Assembly (NCBI RefSeq): GCF_003590855.1
Contig: NZ_QYUP01000144.1
Span: forward strand, 1 to 35,903
Direction: 5' to 3'
Source: Massilia cavernae
GTDB taxonomy: Bacteria > Pseudomonadota > Gammaproteobacteria > Burkholderiales > Burkholderiaceae_D
Length of the DNA: 35,903 nucleotides
Of the stretch, positions 1 to 7,844 are shown piece after piece. Each line of letters begins with the position of its first letter. The first letter of the stretch is position 1. Position numbers and translations under genes: made by a program. The notes beneath the pieces are model-generated. The model was given only the letters and a program-made list of their open reading frames with translations. It was not told the origin of the DNA and ran no database searches.

Positions 1-346
1 TGGCGCTGGGTGTTGTGCTGCATGCCGACGGTGATGGTGCGCTTGTCTTCGGCCTTGCCGTCGCTGATCGTATCTTCGATCAGCAGGCGCCTGCTGCCTT
101 CCCAGCCGGCCGGCAGTTCGCCAGTTCGCGGTTGAAGTACACCACCACGGCAGGGCGTTTCTGGCCCGCGTACCACTCGCGGAAGCCGCCGCCGCTTTCG
201 TCCGCCAGCATCGGCGTTTCGGCCGCGTCCATGCTGCCTGCGGCGCCCGCTTGCGGGGCCAGCTTCATCGGCTCAGGCAGGGCCAGGTTCTGGCCATGCG
301 CGGCGCCGGCTGCCGCCAGCAGTGCCGCGAGAATGAATGGCTTCAT
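1..346 (-). pseudogene. Secreted protein of the lpoB-ycfL cluster; frameshifted and cut by the window edge
   Basis: The gene starts at ATG 344-346 and runs off the left edge. The first residues form a clear Sec signal peptide ending near AAHG/Q. After about 75 residues the frame hits a stop near position 80. A frame shifted by one base from about position 120 continues to the window edge with a sensible sequence (ELPAGWEGSRRLLIEDT, then DKRTITVGMQHN). The switch lies between two near-identical stretches, GAACTGGC and GAACTGCC, and is explained by one missing base. The start overlaps the stop of the upstream YcfL-like gene in an ATGA arrangement, so the two are probably translationally coupled. 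I do not recognise the family. Either this is a sequencing error or a recent pseudogene; two similar lesions lie in the neighbouring COG3014-like gene. Confidence 0.6.
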
Positions 347-786
347 CAGTGCGACTCCCTGACCTCAACCAGATAGTGCGCCACGTTCTGCGCGCCCATC
401 GACGACTCTTCATAGCTCGATACGCCGTTCGGTTCCATGTGGACGCGGGTCCATGCGGACGGCTTCTCGGTCGGCGCGAAGCCGCTGTCGAAGAAGCTGC
501 TGCGTACTTCCAGCACTTGCGGGAAGTCGGTGCGGTTGCGCAGCATGGCGACCACTTTCAAGGTGCCGGTGGCGGTGCGGCGCGCACCCTGCTGTTCGAC
601 GGCGATCTTGCCGGCCCTGCTGTTCTGCAGTGCCTTGTCCAGGATGACGACCTGGTCGTACTGGATGCGCGCGTTCGGCGCCATCTGGTCGTTGACGCGC
701 ACGCCCATCTGCGCGCCTTCCTGGTACGGGGTCTGGCATCCGGCCAGCAGCGCAAGGGCTGCCACGCCTGCGGCGACGAGTTTCAT
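346..786 (-). CDS. YcfL-like lipoprotein (DUF1425 family)
   Basis: This 146-residue protein has a lipoprotein signal peptide with the lipobox LLAGC at about residues 13-17, so it should be lipid-anchored in the envelope. The mature part fits YcfL/DUF1425: a conserved stretch around VVAMLRNRTDFPQVLEVRSS, then an aromatic FFDSGF segment predicted as beta-sheet. In E. coli, ycfL lies directly beside lpoB (ycfM), and an LpoB-like gene is also present here, which supports the assignment. The start has an AAGGAAA ribosome site about 4 bases upstream. Its stop overlaps the next start in ATGA. The molecular role of YcfL is not established; a link to peptidoglycan synthase regulation is inferred from context only. 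Confidence 0.75.
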   Translation of the reverse strand: MKLVAAGVAALALLAGCQTPYQEGAQMGVRVNDQMAPNARIQYDQVVILDKALQNSRAGKIAVEQQGARRTATGTLKVVAMLRNRTDFPQVLEVRSSFFDSGFAPTEKPSAWTRVHMEPNGVSSYEESSMGAQNVAHYLVEVRESH

Positions 787-801
787 AGGTTTCCTTTTTA
801 T

Positions 802-1954
802 TTAAGTTCTGCTCTTGATCCAGACAAGCACGTTGCCGTTCTTGTCGATCCATTTGTTGATGACCAGCTTGTCGGCCGGGACCTGGTTGCCGGCTTCGTC
901 GAACAGCCTGACGCCGACATTGCCCGGCACGCCGGCATGCTTGAAGGCCGCCGCGTGGATCGTCTCCGGCAGGTTGTTCCAGTAGCGGACGTCCGCGCGC
1001 GGCTTGACGTTGGCCGAGATGATCGACGAGATCGCGCCGACTGCCGCGAGGCCGCCATCACGCGCCCTCCGCCGGTGCCGCCGACTGCCGACATCATCAG
1101 GCTGCTTTCGGATGCGATCGAGGTCAGCGCCATGCCGACGTTGCCGGTGGTTTCCTTGAAGCTGGCCTTGCCCGCGATGATGCGGTCGATCGGACGCCCG
1201 CCCCGGGTCGAGGCCTGGAACAACACGTCCTCGACCAGCATTGGCTTGATTGCCTGGCCGTCGATGTCGATCGCGATGTTGCGTTCCGGCGTGCGCTTCG
1301 GGCCGCGGTAGACGATTTCCTGGTTGTCGATGCCGTCGCCGACCTTGCGCGGGCTGCCGCCCAGTTCGGCAATCACCAGCACGGTGGCGCCGGGGCCGGA
1401 GCCTGCACGCCGGCCCGTGTGCGGGCCGCTTCTTCGTAGGCGTCCTTCGCCTGTCCGGCGGAGCCGAGCAGCTGGTTGGTCCAGCCTTCGAGCAGCATCA
1501 GGCTGGCGAAGTCTGAGCGGTTCTGCTGCTCCTCGGCGAAGGCGTCCTGCATCAGGCCGGAGCGGAACGAGGCGCGCGCGTTCTCGTAGTCGGCATCCAC
1601 CAGGTATACCAGCCCGCGGTAGTAGAAGGCCATCGCGCGTTCGTAGGGCTCGCCCTTGAACTCCTTGGCGCCTTCCTCGTACCACAGCGAGCGCGCGTTG
1701 GCCGCGGCCTGGGTGTCGGCGAACATGCCTTCGATGACGGCCAGCGCGGCGTCGAAATGCTCGCGCGCTTCCGGCAGGCGGTTCTCGGCGAGAGCCGCCA
1801 AGCCGGCCTGCATCGTGTGCAGGGTCACGTCCTTCGGTGCCGCGGCGTTCAGGCGCGCGGCTTCCGAAGCGTAATCGGCGCTGGCCAGCTGCGGCGCGCA
1901 CAGCGCCGCGGCCAGCAGCGCCGCTGCTACCGGTTTAACGGTAAATGATGTCAT
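802..1954 (-). pseudogene. COG3014-family protein, interrupted by two single-base frameshifts
   Basis: Three consecutive frames together give one protein of about 380 residues. It starts at ATG 1954 with a Sec signal peptide (ending near QLASA/DY), followed by helical tetratricopeptide-like sequence. The frame breaks at about 1390-1400, inside a run of G and C, and continues with ATVLVIAELGGSPRKVGDGI and then the segment around RNIAIDIDGQAIKP. It breaks again at about 1059-1068 and continues with AVGAISSIISANVKPRADVR and YWNNLPETIHAAAF, ending at TAA 802-804. Both breaks look like loss of one base. COG3014 proteins commonly sit beside YcfL and LpoB homologues, as here. The start overlaps the end of the LpoB-like gene by 20 bases. 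Sequencing error and real decay cannot be separated from this sequence alone. Confidence 0.7.
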
Positions 1955-2570
1955 CCCGCGCTTCTTTCTTGAACTCGTAGATGCCGGACCAGACGATGGT
2001 GCCGTACTCGAGGTCGATCAGCTCGAAGGTGATCTGGTGGTAGCGCGAGACGTTGCCGGTGCCGGTGGATGCGGCGTCCATCGACGTGATGCGGCCACCC
2101 AGGCGGAAGTCGCCGCCGGCCTGCGCCTTGGTGGTGCGGATGGTGCCGCGGTCGGCTTCGCCGGCGCGCTTGGCTTCGCGCTCCTTGTCCACCATGTTGC
2201 CGTAGTGGCGGGCGACGAACACGAGGCGGCCGTTGGACGCGCGGTTCAGTTCCACGCGCAGGCGGTCGGTGATCGCGTTCTTGTTCATGCGCGTCGAGCT
2301 GTCGTTGCTGAAGTACTCGGAATCGATGATCACGCGCGGCGCGGTGGCGCGGCCGGCTACCTGTGCGTTCGACAGGATGTCGCGCACCATCTTGTCGGTC
2401 ATCGACACGACGTCCTGCGACTCGACGCCGACGCCGGCGACGGTGGCCGATGGCGAAGCCACATCCTGGTACGTGGTGCGGCGGCCCGCGCTGTTGTCAA
2501 GGTTGGGCGTGGCGCAGCCGGCCAGCAAAGCGGCGCCCAGCAGGGCGGCTGGAATAAGCTTGAAGTTCAT
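1935..2570 (-). CDS. lpoB: LpoB-like penicillin-binding protein activator lipoprotein
   Basis: This 211-residue protein has a lipoprotein signal with lipobox LLAGC (about residues 15-19). It then follows the LpoB/YcfM pattern: a short linker, a stretch around VSMTDKMVRDILSNAQVAGR, a strand PRVIIDSEYFSND, the helix INTD-like ITDRLRVELNRAS, and C-terminal strands GDFRLGGRITSMD and ITFELIDLEYGTIVWSG. In E. coli LpoB is an outer-membrane lipoprotein that activates the peptidoglycan synthase PBP1B. The flanking YcfL-like and COG3014-like genes are the usual company of this family. Whether this protein activates a PBP is inferred. No strong ribosome site is visible, and translation is probably coupled to the upstream gene 12 bases away. 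Confidence 0.8.
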   Translation of the reverse strand: MNFKLIPAALLGAALLAGCATPNLDNSAGRRTTYQDVASPSATVAGVGVESQDVVSMTDKMVRDILSNAQVAGRATAPRVIIDSEYFSNDSSTRMNKNAITDRLRVELNRASNGRLVFVARHYGNMVDKEREAKRAGEADRGTIRTTKAQAGGDFRLGGRITSMDAASTGTGNVSRYHQITFELIDLEYGTIVWSGIYEFKKEARDDIIYR

Positions 2571-2582
2571 GGCGGGTCCGGA

Positions 2583-3107
2583 TTATTTGGCGGCGAGGGT
2601 GGACGCGCTGTAGATCGCCGGATAGTAGGCGGTCTTCAGTTCAGGGTAGATTTCCTGGGTCAGCTTGAGCGCTTCCGCGAAGTCCTTGTGCGCCGAGTTC
2701 TTGGCGTACATGTAGACAGCCAGGTCCTGCACCGAGTTGAACGACAGGTCCGAATTGGCGCGGATGAACTCTTCGCCGCCAACCATCTTCAGTGCCACTG
2801 CGCGGCCTGTGCTTTCGCCGACGGCCTGGCCGATGATGCCGCCGAAGAATGGGATCTGTTCAGCCATCTTCTGGCCGGCCTGGGCGCCCAGGAAGCCGCC
2901 GATTGCCGAACCCGCGCTGGCGCTGCGGCCTTTTTCAACCCACACTGCCACGGTGCCGTCTTCGGTGTACGGCGACATGTACTTGCCGGTGTTGCCGAGG
3001 ATTGGCTTAGGCGCCAGGATCGCGGTTGGCGCGGCCAGTTGCGGCGCCTGGTAGGTGGCGCAACCGGTCAGGGCGAGGGCGGCGGCGAGGGCGATAGCTG
3101 CTTTCAT
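2583..3107 (-). CDS. Lipoprotein with glycine-rich segment, first gene of the lpoB cluster
   Basis: This 174-residue protein begins with a lipoprotein signal (LALTGC at about residues 11-16). The middle part, about residues 65-105, is rich in Gly and Ala (SAGSAIGGFLGAQAGQKMAE, then GGIIGQAVGEST) and resembles a glycine-zipper membrane-associated segment. The C-terminal 60 residues look helical. I do not recognise a named family. It is the promoter-proximal gene of the five-gene minus-strand cluster, with an AGGAA ribosome site about 9 bases before ATG and a convincing promoter upstream. A role in envelope maintenance beside LpoB is inferred from context. Confidence 0.7.
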   Translation of the reverse strand: MKAAIALAAALALTGCATYQAPQLAAPTAILAPKPILGNTGKYMSPYTEDGTVAVWVEKGRSASAGSAIGGFLGAQAGQKMAEQIPFFGGIIGQAVGESTGRAVALKMVGGEEFIRANSDLSFNSVQDLAVYMYAKNSAHKDFAEALKLTQEIYPELKTAYYPAIYSASTLAAK

Positions 3108-3140
3108 TTTTGGACATTCCTGTGTAATTATGAGATCTAA

Positions 3141-3170
3141 ATTATAAAGGTGACAATTTCAGAATCGCAA
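3141..3170 (-). promoter_or_regulatory. Sigma70-type promoter of the lpoB-like cluster
   Basis: On the minus strand a perfect TATAAT (3141-3146) is preceded by TTGCGA (3165-3170) with an 18-base spacer. Transcription would start near 3134, giving a leader of roughly 25 bases before the ATG at 3107, with AGGAA inside it. The -35 matches the consensus at four of six bases. Confidence 0.55.
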
Positions 3171-3713
3171 CGACACTTTCGCAAATACAACGATATTGTA
3201 GGAATTTCCCTACACATTTTCGACGTCCGGAGGCTGCTCACACGAGAAGTGTTAGCCCGATGGAAATGTGTATTTTTATACAATTTGGATTGTCTGCTAT
3301 CGCAACGGGCGTACCTGATCGGACAGGGCTTCCCATGTGTACTCTGGACACTGGGTGCGGCGACTGGCAGGCACGCCAGGCCGTGCCTGCGCTGTTGGGG
3401 AGTGTGGTGGTGCAGCCGTTGCCGCAGCGCCGGCTGAATTGACGAGTATCCTGTGCTATTCCGAGGAAAATCCACAAATTTTATCGAGGATTTCCAGCGC
3501 CTGCGCCAGTGCCTCCGTATGCCCGCCCCCAATCGATGAGGGGGCGCGTATCGCGGTTTCCAATCGAATGATCTCGGCTGATTTGTGACAACTTAACCGA
3601 CCTCATCGTTTGCACCCGGGACAGGAATAGCAACGGGATTGGTCTTGTTCCCACATGAGGACTATGCTGGATACAAATAATCTCGGATCGGAGCATCGAC
3701 AAAGTGTGCCGAC
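3171..3713. other. Intergenic stretch without a convincing gene
   Basis: I see no frame here with a credible start, ribosome site or family resemblance; short open frames occur on both strands but none looks coding. Base composition is lower in GC than the flanking genes. The stretch separates the minus-strand lpoB cluster from the small plus-strand frame at 3714. Confidence 0.5.
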
Positions 3714-3830
3714 ATGAACGACAGTGAAAAAAAGAAGTCATTGAGTGAAATGCTGCGGGAGTTTAACCCGGAGCTGCATGGCGGAGAGCTCATGGCGACG
3801 AATGGTCCCGTGGGCGAGGAGATCATTTGA
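3714..3830 (+). CDS. Small protein resembling the C-terminal tail of a MazE-type antitoxin
   Basis: The frame encodes 38 residues and is closed by an in-frame TAA about 30 bases upstream of the ATG. The peptide contains LSEMLREFNPELHGGE followed by GPVGEEII. This matches in spacing and character the toxin-binding tail of MazE-type antitoxins, where a LAELL..ITPENLH stretch is followed by an acidic GPxxxEV end. The DNA-binding AbrB-like half is absent. The stop codon overlaps a following ATG (TGATG), as in mazEF operons, but that second frame (MAPDR) stops after five codons. The most likely reading is a remnant of a toxin-antitoxin pair. The resemblance is from memory of the family, so confidence is low. 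No strong ribosome site is visible. Confidence 0.35.
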   Translation: MNDSEKKKSLSEMLREFNPELHGGELMATNGPVGEEII

Positions 3831-3952
3831 TGGCTCCTGATCGGTAAACCGTACACGCGCCAATATGGCGATCTTCACACACGCTGGCTTCGCGCCGTGC
3901 GAAAAGCGCGTAGCATCGAATCATCGCCGGCTGGCCCCGCGCTGTGCTTTTC

Positions 3953-3958
3953 TATACT
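3953..3958 (+). promoter_or_regulatory. Candidate -10 element (TATACT) of the ABM-domain gene
   Basis: TATACT lies 31 bases before the ATG at 3990, which fits a short leader. No good -35 is seen at the right distance. Its position argues that translation starts at 3990 rather than at the in-frame ATG at 3897. Confidence 0.35.
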
Positions 3959-3989
3959 GCGGGCGCGCGCAGGCGCGTTCAGGCATGTC

Positions 3990-4607
3990 ATGGTCACGCA
4001 AGGATTACTCATCCGGATGGAAGCCAGGGAGCACAGGGAACACCAGGCCGAGAGATTTCTGAAGTCAGTGCTGCCGCTGGCGCGCCAGGAGCCTGGCACG
4101 ACGGCCTGGTTCGCGCTTCATTTCGGGCGCGACGAATACGGCGTTATCGATTTCTTCCCTGACGAAGCGGCGCGCGAAGCACACCTGAACGGCGCGGCCG
4201 CCGCGATGCTGTTCGCCGAGGGCGGGCCGCTGTTCGCCGAGGTGCCGACCATCCAGCGGCTTGAGGTACTGGCCGACAAGGTGCCGGTGGTCGCCACCAA
4301 CGAATACTCGACCAAGGCGCTGATGCTGACCTTCCGCGCGCGCGCCGGGCACGAGCCGCAGGTCGAGCAGTTCCTGCGCAACGCACAGGCGCTGGCGGAA
4401 AACGAGGAGAACACCGTCACGTGGTTCGCCTTCCGCACCGGCGACGGCGAGTACGGCATCTTCGGCACATTCGGCGCCGCCCCCGGCAGGTTCGACAACC
4501 TGACCGGGCATATTGCGCGAGAGCTGGCCGTGCATGCGAGGACCCTGCTGGGCGGTGTGCCGGACATCGACCTGATCGACATCCTGGCGGAGAAAGTGTT
4601 TGCGTAG
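3990..4607 (+). CDS. Protein with two tandem ABM-like (dimeric alpha-beta barrel) domains
   Basis: The protein (205 residues from this start) consists of two similar halves. Each carries a strand resembling LLIRMEA or LMLTFRA, a helix with HxxxxEQFL or EPQVEQFL, a strand TTAWFALHFG or TVTWFAFRTG, and the segment DEYGVIDFF or GEYGIFGTF. This is the layout of the antibiotic biosynthesis monooxygenase (ABM) fold, which usually works as a dimer; a duplicated gene would give an intramolecular dimer. The substrate cannot be read from sequence. The frame is open back to an ATG at 3897, but a -10 element lies inside that extension, so 3990 is preferred; an ATG 27 bases further on is also possible. 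The gene ends convergently with pilC, with a hairpin between. Confidence 0.7.
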   Translation: MVTQGLLIRMEAREHREHQAERFLKSVLPLARQEPGTTAWFALHFGRDEYGVIDFFPDEAAREAHLNGAAAAMLFAEGGPLFAEVPTIQRLEVLADKVPVVATNEYSTKALMLTFRARAGHEPQVEQFLRNAQALAENEENTVTWFAFRTGDGEYGIFGTFGAAPGRFDNLTGHIARELAVHARTLLGGVPDIDLIDILAEKVFA

Positions 4608-4622
4608 GCGCCGCAGGGAGCA

Positions 4623-4647
4623 GGTGGCCAGCGGGGCGCTGGCCACC
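4623..4647. terminator. Hairpin between the convergent ABM gene and pilC
   Basis: A perfect 10-bp inverted repeat, GGTGGCCAGC / GCTGGCCACC, encloses a 5-base loop. It lies 15 bases after the ABM-gene stop and 13 bases after the pilC stop on the other strand. A long T run is lacking on both sides, so it may be a weak or bidirectional terminator. Confidence 0.5.
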
Positions 4648-4660
4648 ATTTGGGCTTCGG

Positions 4661-5887
4661 TCAGACCACCGAACCCAGTTTGAAGATAGGCAGGTACATC
4701 GCGATGACCAGGCCGCCGATCAGCACCCCCAGGATCACCATGATCAAAGGCTCCATCAGCGACGCCAGCGCGCCGACCGCTTCGTCCACTTCCTCTTCGA
4801 AGAAGTCGGCCACCTTGCCCAGCATCGCGTCGAGCGAGCCGGATTCCTCGCCGATCTGCACCATCTGGGTCACCATGTTGGGGAACACGTTGGCGTTCTG
4901 CATGGCCGTGGTCAGGCTGGTGCCGGTCGATACCTCGTTCTGGATCTTGCGGGTGGCATCGTAGTAGACGGCGTTGCCGGCGGCGCCGCCGACCGAGTCG
5001 AGCGCTTCCACCAGCGGCACGCCTGCCGCGAACATGGTGGCCAGGGTGCGGGTCCAGCGCGCGATGGTCGCCTTGCGGATCACGTCGCCGAACACCGGAA
5101 TCTTGAGCAGGGTGATGTCCATGAAGCGCTGCACCTTCAGCGAACGCTGCCAGGCCTGGAAGAAGAAGTACAGCACGCCGAAGATAGAGCCGAAGATCAT
5201 CCACCACCAGGCCACGAAGAACTCGGAAATCCCCATCACGATCAGGGTCGGCGCCGGCAGGTTGGCGCCGAAGCTCTGGAACACCGACTTGAACGCCGGG
5301 ACCACCCAGATCATGATGATCGCGGTGACGATGAAGGCGATCGCCAGGATCGAGATCGGGTACATCAGGGCCGACTTGATCTTGGCCTTGATCGCGATGG
5401 TCTTTTCCTTGTACACCGCGAGGCGGGTCAGCAGGTCTTCAAGAATACCTGCCTGCTCGCCGGCGCCGACCAGGTTGCAGAACAGCGGGTCGAAGTACAG
5501 CGGGTATTTGCGGAAGGCGTTATTCAGGCTGGTGCCGGTCTCGATGTCGTTGCGCAGGTCGAGGATCAGCTTGGACATCGACGGATTGCCGTGGCCCTTG
5601 CCGACGATGTCGAACGACTGCAGCAGCGGCACGCCGGCCTTCATCATCGTCGCCAGCTGGCGCGTGAACATCGAAATGTCCTTGTCGGTGATCTTCTTGC
5701 CGCTGCGGTGGACCTTCTTTTTCACCTTGGTCACCATCACGCCCTGGCGGCGCAGTGTGACGTTGACGATGGCTTCGCCGCCGGCGCGCAGTTCGCCGCG
5801 CACGGTCTTGCCGGACTTGTCCTTGCCTTCCCAGGCGTAGACGCTTTCCTTGACCGCTGCGGCCGTTTTCAATTGTGACGTTGCCAT
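4661..5887 (-). CDS. pilC: Type IV pilus inner-membrane platform protein PilC
   Basis: This 408-residue protein matches the PilC/GspF family throughout. It has two T2SSF domains: one with ISMFTRQLATMMKAGVPLLQ at about residues 70-90, and a repeat with ARWTRTLATMFAAGVPLVEA at about 270-290. Membrane segments lie at about 173-195 (YPISILAIAFIVTAIIMIWV), 220-245 and 375-400. PilC forms the inner-membrane base of the type IV pilus and couples the PilB ATPase to pilin assembly. An AGGAAA ribosome site precedes ATG 5887 at good spacing. It follows pilB by 8 bases, so the two form one transcript. The prepilin peptidase gene pilD, often found next, is absent; a hairpin and a convergent gene lie there instead. 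Confidence 0.95.
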   Translation of the reverse strand: MATSQLKTAAAVKESVYAWEGKDKSGKTVRGELRAGGEAIVNVTLRRQGVMVTKVKKKVHRSGKKITDKDISMFTRQLATMMKAGVPLLQSFDIVGKGHGNPSMSKLILDLRNDIETGTSLNNAFRKYPLYFDPLFCNLVGAGEQAGILEDLLTRLAVYKEKTIAIKAKIKSALMYPISILAIAFIVTAIIMIWVVPAFKSVFQSFGANLPAPTLIVMGISEFFVAWWWMIFGSIFGVLYFFFQAWQRSLKVQRFMDITLLKIPVFGDVIRKATIARWTRTLATMFAAGVPLVEALDSVGGAAGNAVYYDATRKIQNEVSTGTSLTTAMQNANVFPNMVTQMVQIGEESGSLDAMLGKVADFFEEEVDEAVGALASLMEPLIMVILGVLIGGLVIAMYLPIFKLGSVV

Positions 5888-5895
5888 GATCTTTC

Positions 5896-7623
5896 CTATT
5901 CGTTGGTACAGCCGAGCACTTCTTCAAGGCTCGTCAATCCTTGTTTCACCTTCATCAGTCCCGAACGGCGCAGCGACTTGACGCCTTCGGCTTCCGATTG
6001 CGCGGCGATCTCCATCGAGTTGCCGTGCGCGAGGATGATCTTTTCGATGGCCGGGGAGATCGGCATGATCTGGTAGATGCCGACCCGGCCCTTGTAGCCG
6101 GAGCCGAGGCAGCGTTCGCAGCCGACCGGCTTGTACGGCTTCCAGTCGCCTTCCAGCTCGGGCTCGCGGAAGCCCGCGGCCAGCAGCACTTCGCGGCTGG
6201 TCTCTGCCGGCTGCTTGCAGGTGCACAGGCGGCGCGCCAGGCGCTGGGCGGTAATCATGATCACCGACGAGGCGATGTTGAATGGCGCCACGCCCATGTT
6301 CATCAGGCGCGTCAGCGTCGATGGCGCGTCGTTGGTGTGCAGGGTCGAGAACACCATGTGGCCGGTCTGCGCGGCCTTGATCGCGATGTCGGCGGTTTCC
6401 AGGTCGCGGATCTCGCCGACCATGATGATGTCCGGATCCTGGCGCAGGAAGGACTTCAGCGCGACCGGGAAGGTCAGGCCGGCCCTGTCGTTGACGTTGA
6501 CCTGGTTTACGCCGGGCAGGTTGATCTCGGCCGGGTCTTCCGCCGTCGAGATGTTGATGCCGGGCTTGTTGATGACGTTCAGGCAGGTGTACAGCGACAC
6601 TGTCTTGCCCGAGCCGGTAGGCCCGGTGACCAGCACCATGCCGTAAGGGCGCTGGATGGCGTCGAGCAGCAGTTCCTTCTGGTCCGGGTCGTAGCCCAGC
6701 GCGTCGATGCCCATCTGGGCCTGGGTCGCGTCCAAAATACGCATGACCGTCTTTTCGCCGAACAGCGTGGGCAGGGTGGACACGCGGAAGTCGATGGTCT
6801 TCACCGGCGACAGGATCAGGCGCATGCGGCCGTCCTGCGGCACGCGCTTTTCCGAGATGTCCAGCTTGGCCAGCACCTTGATGCGCGAAACCAGTTTGTC
6901 GCGGATCGTGATCGGCGGCTGTGCGTGCTCGCGCAGCACGCCGTCGACGCGCAGGCGGATGCGGTAGAACTTCTCGAACGGCTCGAAGTGGATGTCCGAG
7001 GCGCCCATGTTCACCGCGTCCATCAGGATCTTGTTGAGGAACTTGACGATCGGCGCGTCTTCGATTTCGTTGGCCGGATCGGGCGCCTGGCTTGCGGCGG
7101 TATCTTCCTCGGCGAACTGGATGTCCTGGTCGTCGCCGACCATTTCGTGCAGCGACTGCTCGGCGCTCTTCATCAGGCGCGCCAGCAGGGCGACCAGCGC
7201 GTCGTGGGCGACGATCACCGGCTCCACCGAGGCTTCGCTCTGGAACTTGATCTGGTCGAGGGCCTGGGTATTGGTCGGGTCGGAAATCGCTACCGACAGC
7301 TTGTTGCCGCGCTTGGCGAGGGCCACCACGCGCTGGCCCTGCATCAGGCGGTCGTCGATGGCCTTGGGCGGCAGCGCATCGAGGTTCACGGTGGCCAGGT
7401 CCATCAGCGGGTAGCCGAAGGTCTCGGCGCAAAAGACGGCCAGGCCGGCGCCGTCAATGCTGCCGCTGGCAACCAGGATGTCGATGAACGCGGCCTTGTC
7501 GGCCACGGCCTTCTTTTGCAGCGTGTCGGCCTGGGCCGCAGTGATGCGCCCGGCCTGTACCAGTGCGCGTGCCAGTCCCGACATCGGTATGCCTGAAGCC
7601 GTGTTCGGGAGGACTGCTGCCAT
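5896..7623 (-). CDS. pilB: Type IV pilus assembly ATPase PilB
   Basis: This 575-residue protein is full length for PilB. An N-terminal MshEN/GspE_N-type domain (about 10-150) is followed by the secretion ATPase domain. That domain has Walker A GPTGSGKT at 334-341, an Asp-box region near ISTAEDPAE (358-366), a Walker B region DIIMVGEIRD at 398-407 and the His-box STLHTNDAPST. A zinc-binding tetracysteine (C467, C469, C502, C505) is present, as expected in PilB. The enzyme powers pilus extension from the cytoplasmic side of PilC. The start at 7623 lacks an obvious ribosome site; an internal Met at residue 14 is the alternative. Confidence 0.95.
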   Translation of the reverse strand: MAAVLPNTASGIPMSGLARALVQAGRITAAQADTLQKKAVADKAAFIDILVASGSIDGAGLAVFCAETFGYPLMDLATVNLDALPPKAIDDRLMQGQRVVALAKRGNKLSVAISDPTNTQALDQIKFQSEASVEPVIVAHDALVALLARLMKSAEQSLHEMVGDDQDIQFAEEDTAASQAPDPANEIEDAPIVKFLNKILMDAVNMGASDIHFEPFEKFYRIRLRVDGVLREHAQPPITIRDKLVSRIKVLAKLDISEKRVPQDGRMRLILSPVKTIDFRVSTLPTLFGEKTVMRILDATQAQMGIDALGYDPDQKELLLDAIQRPYGMVLVTGPTGSGKTVSLYTCLNVINKPGINISTAEDPAEINLPGVNQVNVNDRAGLTFPVALKSFLRQDPDIIMVGEIRDLETADIAIKAAQTGHMVFSTLHTNDAPSTLTRLMNMGVAPFNIASSVIMITAQRLARRLCTCKQPAETSREVLLAAGFREPELEGDWKPYKPVGCERCLGSGYKGRVGIYQIMPISPAIEKIILAHGNSMEIAAQSEAEGVKSLRRSGLMKVKQGLTSLEEVLGCTNE

Positions 7624-7800
7624 AAGCGTGCGTGATTTAAGGTGTCAGGACGACAAAGGCGCCGTTCCAGGGGGGCCTGCAACGGCAGACTGCTTTGGAT
7701 GATGCCTCCGGGCATCACATTTGTAAAGCATTTGTGACCCGTGCAGAGGCGCATATACCACGTAGACGAAATGGCAGCAGCTCCTCGGAGTTGTCGGAAG
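7624..7800 (-). promoter_or_regulatory. Upstream region of pilB with candidate promoter and small hairpin
   Basis: On the minus strand, TTTACA is followed after 17 bases by CATCAT (four of six matches to the -10). Within it lies the inverted repeat GATGCC-TCCG-GGCATC at 7701-7716, overlapping the spacer and -10, where a regulator could act. The evidence is sequence pattern only. Confidence 0.3.
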
Positions 7801-7840
7801 AACAGCGAGATTGTCTTAAGAACAGCGAGATTGTCTTAAG
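7801..7840. repeat. Perfect 20-bp tandem duplication
   Basis: The 20-base unit AACAGCGAGATTGTCTTAAG occurs twice head to tail, and ten bases before it form a degenerate half copy (TTGTCGGAAG). It lies between the pilB promoter region and the 3' end of the CorC-type gene, which stops at 7845. Confidence 0.85.
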
Positions 7841-7844
7841 AATA

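Noticed and set aside
3137..3741. Several 80-130-codon frames in the gap after the lpoB cluster
   Set aside because: They overlap each other on both strands, lack ribosome sites and show no protein-like features.
5941..7596. A 551-codon open frame opposite pilB
   Set aside because: The strand with Walker motifs and the zinc tetracysteine is clearly the coding one.
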